Part shown: piece by piece, positions 7,844 through 10,460 of the stretch
Layout: every line of letters starts with the position of its first letter
Numbering within the stretch: position 1 is the stretch's first letter
Assembly (NCBI GenBank): GCA_903862805.1
Contig: CAIOZP010000630.1
Coordinates: 1 to 10,460, forward strand
Reading direction: 5' to 3'
DNA: 10,460 bases
Source: an uncultured Fibrobacterota bacterium
GTDB taxonomy: Bacteria; Fibrobacterota; Chitinivibrionia; Chitinivibrionales; CAIOZP01
Program-made: the position numbers and the translations under genes
Notes under the pieces: model-generated
Databases searched by the model: none
What the model was told of the DNA's origin: nothing
Seen by the model: only the letters and a program-made list of their open reading frames with translations

Positions 7844-8752
7844 TCAAATCTCGTTGATGTAAAGGGGTTTGAATCCTTTGTATTTCTTGTCGATGTAGTT
7901 TATGAAAATTGCTTCGGTCGAAACGTTGCGGCGGATGTTGATGATAAATCTGTCGGAATAGATTCGTGTCATGTGCAGACCGCGGCCGTTTTCGTCGAGC
8001 AAACCTTCGCCGTTGATATGACGGTCGATGCGGAAAAGCACTTGCTGCTTGGTCAGTTTTCCGCTGGTATCGAGCACCGATACGCCGTATTTTTCGGAAT
8101 CGCGACCGACAAGAATCTTCACGGTTTCGGAATCTTGCAAAACCACATTCGAATATTTCGGATACTTTTCTTTTCCATCTTCATCAACCGGAGCATGATA
8201 AACGGCGTTTGAAATCAGTTCTTCAAGTAAAAGATTTACAAACGGTTCGGCATCACAAAACTGCGAGATCGCCTTGAGGATTTCATTTTCGACAATCGGC
8301 ATATCTGCCGAAGATTTTACGTCGAACTCGGCAACAACTTCGTAGTCGGGAAGCATGTAATTCTCAAGCCCGAAGATCTGTTCGGTCACAAGATTCTTTA
8401 CCACCGAATTGAATTCGTCGAAATTGAACGGCGTCGATTTGGAAATGATATTCGAGATGTCGTTGTCGCGTGCCATTCGAATGTAATCGTTCACGTTATA
8501 GGCCGTAATAAGCGCGGTTTTGGTTTTCGGATATTCCTTGCGAACGAACTTGACGAGATCGAAACCCTTGAGCCCCGGCAGATTTATGTCGGAAATCACC
8601 AGATCGATCGGCGTGGTCGCAAGAATATCAAACGCCGCCTGCGCATCTTCCGCAAGATAAACATCGTATGTGTTTTCAATCTCCATACGAAGCATCTGCC
8701 GAATGATCGCTTCGTCATCTACAATCAGAACGCTGCCGAGTTTTTTTGCCAT
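7844..8752 (-). CDS. Response regulator with RsbW-like ATPase output domain
   Basis: Residues 6-120 form a receiver domain: acidic pair D12-D13, phospho-acceptor D55 (DLVISDINLPG), T83 (ALITAYN) and K105 (IISKSTPF, where the usual Pro after Lys is replaced by Ser). After a linker, residues about 150-285 form a GHKL/HATPase_c_2 domain of the anti-sigma serine-kinase (RsbW/SpoIIAB) type: N box LLEELISNAVYH (174-186), G1 VLDTSG (226-231) and G2 ENGRGLHM (254-261). It is thus a phosphorylation-controlled candidate protein kinase or anti-sigma factor rather than a DNA-binding regulator; its partner sigma factor or anti-anti-sigma protein is not in the window. No histidine kinase is adjacent. It is the first gene of the five-gene block. 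The ATG has no clear ribosome binding site, and an upstream region with palindromes (8811-8837) may control it. Confidence 0.93.
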   Translation of the reverse strand: MAKKLGSVLIVDDEAIIRQMLRMEIENTYDVYLAEDAQAAFDILATTPIDLVISDINLPGLKGFDLVKFVRKEYPKTKTALITAYNVNDYIRMARDNDISNIISKSTPFNFDEFNSVVKNLVTEQIFGLENYMLPDYEVVAEFDVKSSADMPIVENEILKAISQFCDAEPFVNLLLEELISNAVYHAPVDEDGKEKYPKYSNVVLQDSETVKILVGRDSEKYGVSVLDTSGKLTKQQVLFRIDRHINGEGLLDENGRGLHMTRIYSDRFIINIRRNVSTEAIFINYIDKKYKGFKPLYINEI

Positions 8753-8808
8753 GAAATCAAACCGATGTTGTTACCCGTACAGAAACCTTGGAGGGACGAG
8801 CCCTTAAC

Positions 8809-8837
8809 ATATTAAATGCCATTTAATCCTGTTAAAT
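8809..8837 (-). promoter_or_regulatory. AT-rich overlapping palindromes and candidate promoter upstream of the five-gene operon
   Basis: A perfect 17-bp palindrome, ATTAAATG-C-CATTTAAT, lies at 8811-8827, and its right arm is reused in a second perfect repeat, ATTTAA (8821-8826), five bases, TTAAAT (8832-8837). The site is about 60-85 bp before the response regulator ATG. On the minus strand TTAACA (8835-8830) and TAATAT (8814-8809) could be -35 and -10 boxes, but with a short 15-bp spacer. A related word, TAAAATGCC, recurs at 8871-8879. This looks like an operator overlapping a promoter; the cognate regulator is unknown and the promoter call is weak. Confidence 0.4.
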
Positions 8838-8893
8838 AAAATAGCTGATTTCTTGAAGGAAGTGACTATTTAAAATGCCTGTTTGTTGTTTGA

Positions 8894-8997
8894 TGCAGGA
8901 TTTTCAGGGTTTGCGGGATTGTCTTTATTGTCTGAGCCGTGATTGGCTCCGCCGCGACTTCGTGGTCGCCTGATTCTCTTGACTTGAAAATCCTGTA
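8894..8997. repeat. Structured inverted repeat with two inner hairpins, adjoining the IS end
   Basis: CAGGATTTTCA (8896-8906) pairs perfectly with TGAAAATCCTG (8985-8995); the stem extends to about 13 bp with a G-T pair. Inside lie two small hairpins: GAGCC (8934-8938) with GGCTC (8945-8949), and GCGAC (8954-8958) with GTCGC (8965-8969). The left arm also reads as three degenerate 9-base units (CAGGATTTT, CAGGGTTTG, CGGGATTGT), and the right arm repeats AATCCT (8989-8994 and 8998-9002 region). It resembles a dispersed REP-like intergenic element; copy number cannot be seen here. It is the main content of the gene-free stretch between the operon promoter region and the IS. Confidence 0.5.
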
Positions 8998-9003
8998 ATC
9001 CTC

Positions 9004-9015
9004 ATATGGATGACC
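9004..9015 (+). repeat. IS inverted repeat, transposase-distal (downstream) end
   Basis: ATATGGATGACC, perfect over 12 bp to the complement of 10443-10454. Beyond it, CGTT follows here, while TCCCGTT follows in the other copy, so similarity resumes after a 3-base gap. Confidence 0.75.
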
Positions 9016-9261
9016 CGTTGGCAAGTCACAAAAGCCGGATTTTTTTCGAGAACTATCAGCCTCATATCCGCGTGCTGGTTAACGCATTAAGATAGTTCGA
9101 TCGGCATGTTTACCTCATTCTACTAAGCGGCCATTTTCAGCCAAGGATTAACCGAGGACTTCATACCATACTCTTAAACCGACTTTGCAACCTACAAACG
9201 ATTCCCCTTATTCCTTTAATTTTGTTCCCCTATATTTTGTCATTCTCTTTCAATCTGTTTT
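9016..9261 (-). ncRNA. Candidate bridge (seek) RNA region downstream of the IS transposase
   Basis: The gene-free end of the element is transcribed in the transposase direction if it encodes the family's guide RNA. GAACTATC (9050-9057) and GATAGTTC (9091-9098) form a perfect 8-bp stem around a 33-base loop, and GCCG (9034-9037) with CGGC (9102-9105) can extend it past a bulge. A smaller hairpin, GGC (9129-9131) with GCC (9140-9142), lies beside it, and CCTC (9113-9116) can pair with GAGG (9154-9157). The loop contains CCTCATAT, which also spans the element's left junction (9000-9007). Location and structure fit a guide RNA with binding loops, but limits, promoter and true fold are inferred. 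Confidence 0.45.
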
Positions 9262-10371
9262 TTATGCTGCTACAGTCATGAGCGCCTCCCAGAGAAAGCC
9301 GGTCAACTCACGTGCGCATGCAACCTTGATCTTGTTTCGGTGCTTTCCTGCAACAAACATCTTCGTTGACTTCTTGCGCAACCGAACCTGGCAGCGCACG
9401 GCTATATCTGACAATTTTTCTGGAACCTTCTCCCGTCGTGCCTTCAGATATTTGCTGATCGTGCTTCCTTTGTCGGCTACCTGACAAGCCTCGACAAGTA
9501 CAGTTCGTAATCGTCGATTTCCCATTTTTGTAATGCCCATCTTTCTTTCCTTGCCGCCTGAGCTGTACTCCCGAATATCCATTCCGCAATATGAAACCAG
9601 TTTTGATGGATGTTTGAACCTGCGGACATCTCCAAGCTCGGTAATGATCGTCATTGCGCTGAGCGTTTGAATTCCTTTGAAACAGCAGAGCGTCTCGCAC
9701 CTCAAGCGATAACGATCACTTTGAGAAAGAGATTCTATTTCCTTATCAAAAGATTCCACATGCTTGGCAAGTCGGTCAAGATTTTCAATGAGCGCCTCCA
9801 CCGATGTTTTGGCAGGAAGCGGCAACTTTACCAACTCCTGTTCTATCCACTTTCGATGTGTGGCCGTCCAGTAAGATGCTGCATTATCACTCCGATAGTG
9901 CAAATTATTGTAGCGACAAAACGACAGAATTTCCTGCTTGCATTCTTTGGACTGATTGACAAAAAAGGAACGTATCCGGATAAGACTTCGAACCTGTTCA
10001 TCCTCTTCATCGGGAATATTAATCGCTGTCAGAAGCCCTTTTGCGTAGTACTCTGCCAGTTTCAAGCTGTCTTTGCGATCTGTTTTCACCCGTGCAGAAC
10101 TCTGTTCTGGTATTAGCGATGGAGCAATAATATCGCACCAGATCCCCGAAGCCCGAATCTGTCGGCAGAGAGAATAACCCAGATACGTCGCCTCATAGCA
10201 TACCTTCGGCGTGTACCCTTCCTCCTGAAACTTTTCGAGCTTCTGCATCAACGCTCCAAACGTCGGCTTGCACTTGGACTCACTAAACTCACCGATAGCC
10301 AGATCTAATCCGGCGATGTGAAACGCCTTGTCGTCAACATCGACGCCCACAAAAACTATTTTCTCTGACAT
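9262..10371 (-). CDS. IS110-family transposase (DEDD recombinase), full length
   Basis: RNA-guided DEDD/serine recombinase that excises the element as a circle and inserts it. At 369 aa it is of normal length and uninterrupted. The N-terminal RuvC-like domain shows VGVDVDDKAFHIA (D11), CYEATYLGY (E60) and KTDRKDSLKLA (D98, D101), giving the complete acidic set. A coiled linker spans about 190-220. The C-terminal Transposase_20 domain shows GIQTLSAMTIITELGDVRRFKHPSKLVSYCGM and YSSGGKERKMGITKMGNRRLR, with S270/S271 as the candidate catalytic serine. GGGAGG (10377-10382, minus strand) lies five bases before the ATG but sits inside a perfect 13-bp stem. All key residues are present, so the enzyme is probably functional and the insertion recent. 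Confidence 0.97.
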   Translation of the reverse strand: MSEKIVFVGVDVDDKAFHIAGLDLAIGEFSESKCKPTFGALMQKLEKFQEEGYTPKVCYEATYLGYSLCRQIRASGIWCDIIAPSLIPEQSSARVKTDRKDSLKLAEYYAKGLLTAINIPDEEDEQVRSLIRIRSFFVNQSKECKQEILSFCRYNNLHYRSDNAASYWTATHRKWIEQELVKLPLPAKTSVEALIENLDRLAKHVESFDKEIESLSQSDRYRLRCETLCCFKGIQTLSAMTIITELGDVRRFKHPSKLVSYCGMDIREYSSGGKERKMGITKMGNRRLRTVLVEACQVADKGSTISKYLKARREKVPEKLSDIAVRCQVRLRKKSTKMFVAGKHRNKIKVACARELTGFLWEALMTVAA

Positions 10372-10374
10372 GGA

Positions 10375-10446
10375 GACCTCCCGTTCTGTTAAGTAATTTC
10401 AAAAACTACTTATAGGGTAACCAGTCCCAGGAAAGAACGGGAGGTC
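10375..10446 (-). promoter_or_regulatory. 13-bp hairpin sequestering the transposase ribosome binding site
   Basis: GACCTCCCGTTCT (10375-10387) and AGAACGGGAGGTC (10434-10446) are perfect complements, separated by 46 bases. In transposase mRNA the proximal arm contains the GGGAGG ribosome binding site, and the distal arm overlaps the IS inverted repeat. A smaller stem, TAAGTA (10390-10395) with TACTTA (10407-10412), can form in the loop. Any transcript entering from outside would carry both arms and hide the site. Confidence 0.65.
10409..10437 (-). promoter_or_regulatory. Weak candidate transposase promoter inside the hairpin loop
   Basis: On the minus strand TATAAG (10414-10409) is a good -10 box; 17 bases upstream the hexamer is TTCTTT (10437-10432), a poor -35. 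The start site would fall near 10402, downstream of the distal hairpin arm, so this transcript would have a free ribosome binding site. Confidence 0.35.
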
Positions 10447-10454
10447 ATCCATAT
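10443..10454 (-). repeat. IS inverted repeat, transposase-proximal (upstream) end
   Basis: GGTCATCCATAT on the plus strand, the exact complement of 9004-9015. Its inner four bases also belong to the 13-bp hairpin arm at 10434-10446. Confidence 0.75.
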
Positions 10455-10460
10455 CTTCTA

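Larger units (their letters stand above)
9004..10454 (-). mobile_element. IS110-family insertion sequence, IS1111-like arrangement
   Basis: The element is delimited here by a perfect 12-bp inverted repeat, ATATGGATGACC at 9004-9015 and its complement at 10443-10454. Between them lie one complete DEDD transposase gene, a short upstream non-coding end (about 80 bp) and a longer downstream one (about 245 bp). IS1111-subgroup members have subterminal inverted repeats and encode their guide RNA downstream of the transposase, whereas the IS110 subgroup lacks such repeats and keeps it upstream; the layout here fits IS1111. Because the repeats are subterminal in that subgroup, the exact ends may lie a few bases outside the given limits. 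The right flank is almost entirely outside the window. No target duplication is evident, as expected for this family. Confidence 0.82.

Noticed and set aside
7658..8212. Plus-strand open frame of 184 codons across the response regulator and membrane protein genes
   Set aside because: It is antisense to two well-supported genes and shows no family features.
8896..8922. Nine-base repeating units as a CRISPR or satellite array
   Set aside because: There are only three degenerate adjacent copies without spacers, and they are better treated as one arm of the inverted repeat.
9185..9484. Plus-strand open frame of 99 codons over the IS tail and transposase 3' end
   Set aside because: It overlaps the transposase in antisense, the start lacks a ribosome binding site, and the protein is of low complexity; the region is better explained as non-coding IS sequence.
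9610..10116. Plus-strand open frame of 168 codons inside the IS
   Set aside because: It is antisense to the transposase catalytic region and shows no independent features.

Overview
The window looks like chromosomal DNA from a Gram-negative (diderm) bacterium of moderate GC content, most plausibly from the Fibrobacterota/Bacteroidota (FCB) side of the tree. The reasons are a lipid A synthesis gene (lpxB) whose motifs follow the Bacteroidota style (GFN and VGNP rather than PDFN and VGHP), a secreted M6-type metallopeptidase with a C-terminal tail resembling a type IX secretion sorting domain, and a DUF5683-like membrane protein. The phylum is an inference; no rRNA or other marker is present.

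Layout. Positions 1-830 (+) hold the 3' part of an HD-domain hydrolase whose frame stays open to the window edge, so its true start probably lies outside. It converges on lpxB (1011-2141, -). lpxB is divergent from the metallopeptidase gene (2375-4270, +) across 233 bp that carry a good lpxB promoter candidate. The metallopeptidase converges on a tightly packed five-gene block on the minus strand, read from 8752 down to 4294: a response regulator with an RsbW-like ATPase output, a duplicated DUF5683-like membrane protein, a LacI-family repressor, a GNAT acetyltransferase and an RluC-like pseudouridine synthase. Junctions are 1 bp, 11 bp, then two ATGA overlaps, so the block is almost certainly one translationally coupled operon. 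Upstream of it (about 8810-8837) lies an AT-rich set of overlapping palindromes that could be an operator.

The right end (about 9004-10454) is an intact IS110-family insertion sequence. A perfect 12-bp inverted repeat (9004-9015 and 10443-10454) brackets a full-length DEDD transposase, and the long non-coding stretch lies downstream of the transposase (9016-9261). That is the arrangement of the IS1111 subgroup, whose members encode a guide ('bridge' or 'seek') RNA there. The stretch contains a perfect 8-bp stem with a 33-nt loop and several short words that match the junctions with flanking DNA, as guide segments would. The transposase ribosome binding site is sealed in a perfect 13-bp hairpin with the element's own end, a layout that would silence read-through transcripts. 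The IS sits immediately beside a structured inverted repeat (about 8894-8997), consistent with the known habit of this family of inserting at palindromic repeats.

The most distinctive items are the IS with its candidate guide RNA and RBS-sequestering end, and the response regulator with an anti-sigma-kinase-like output heading an operon that also encodes a LacI repressor and an rRNA modification enzyme.
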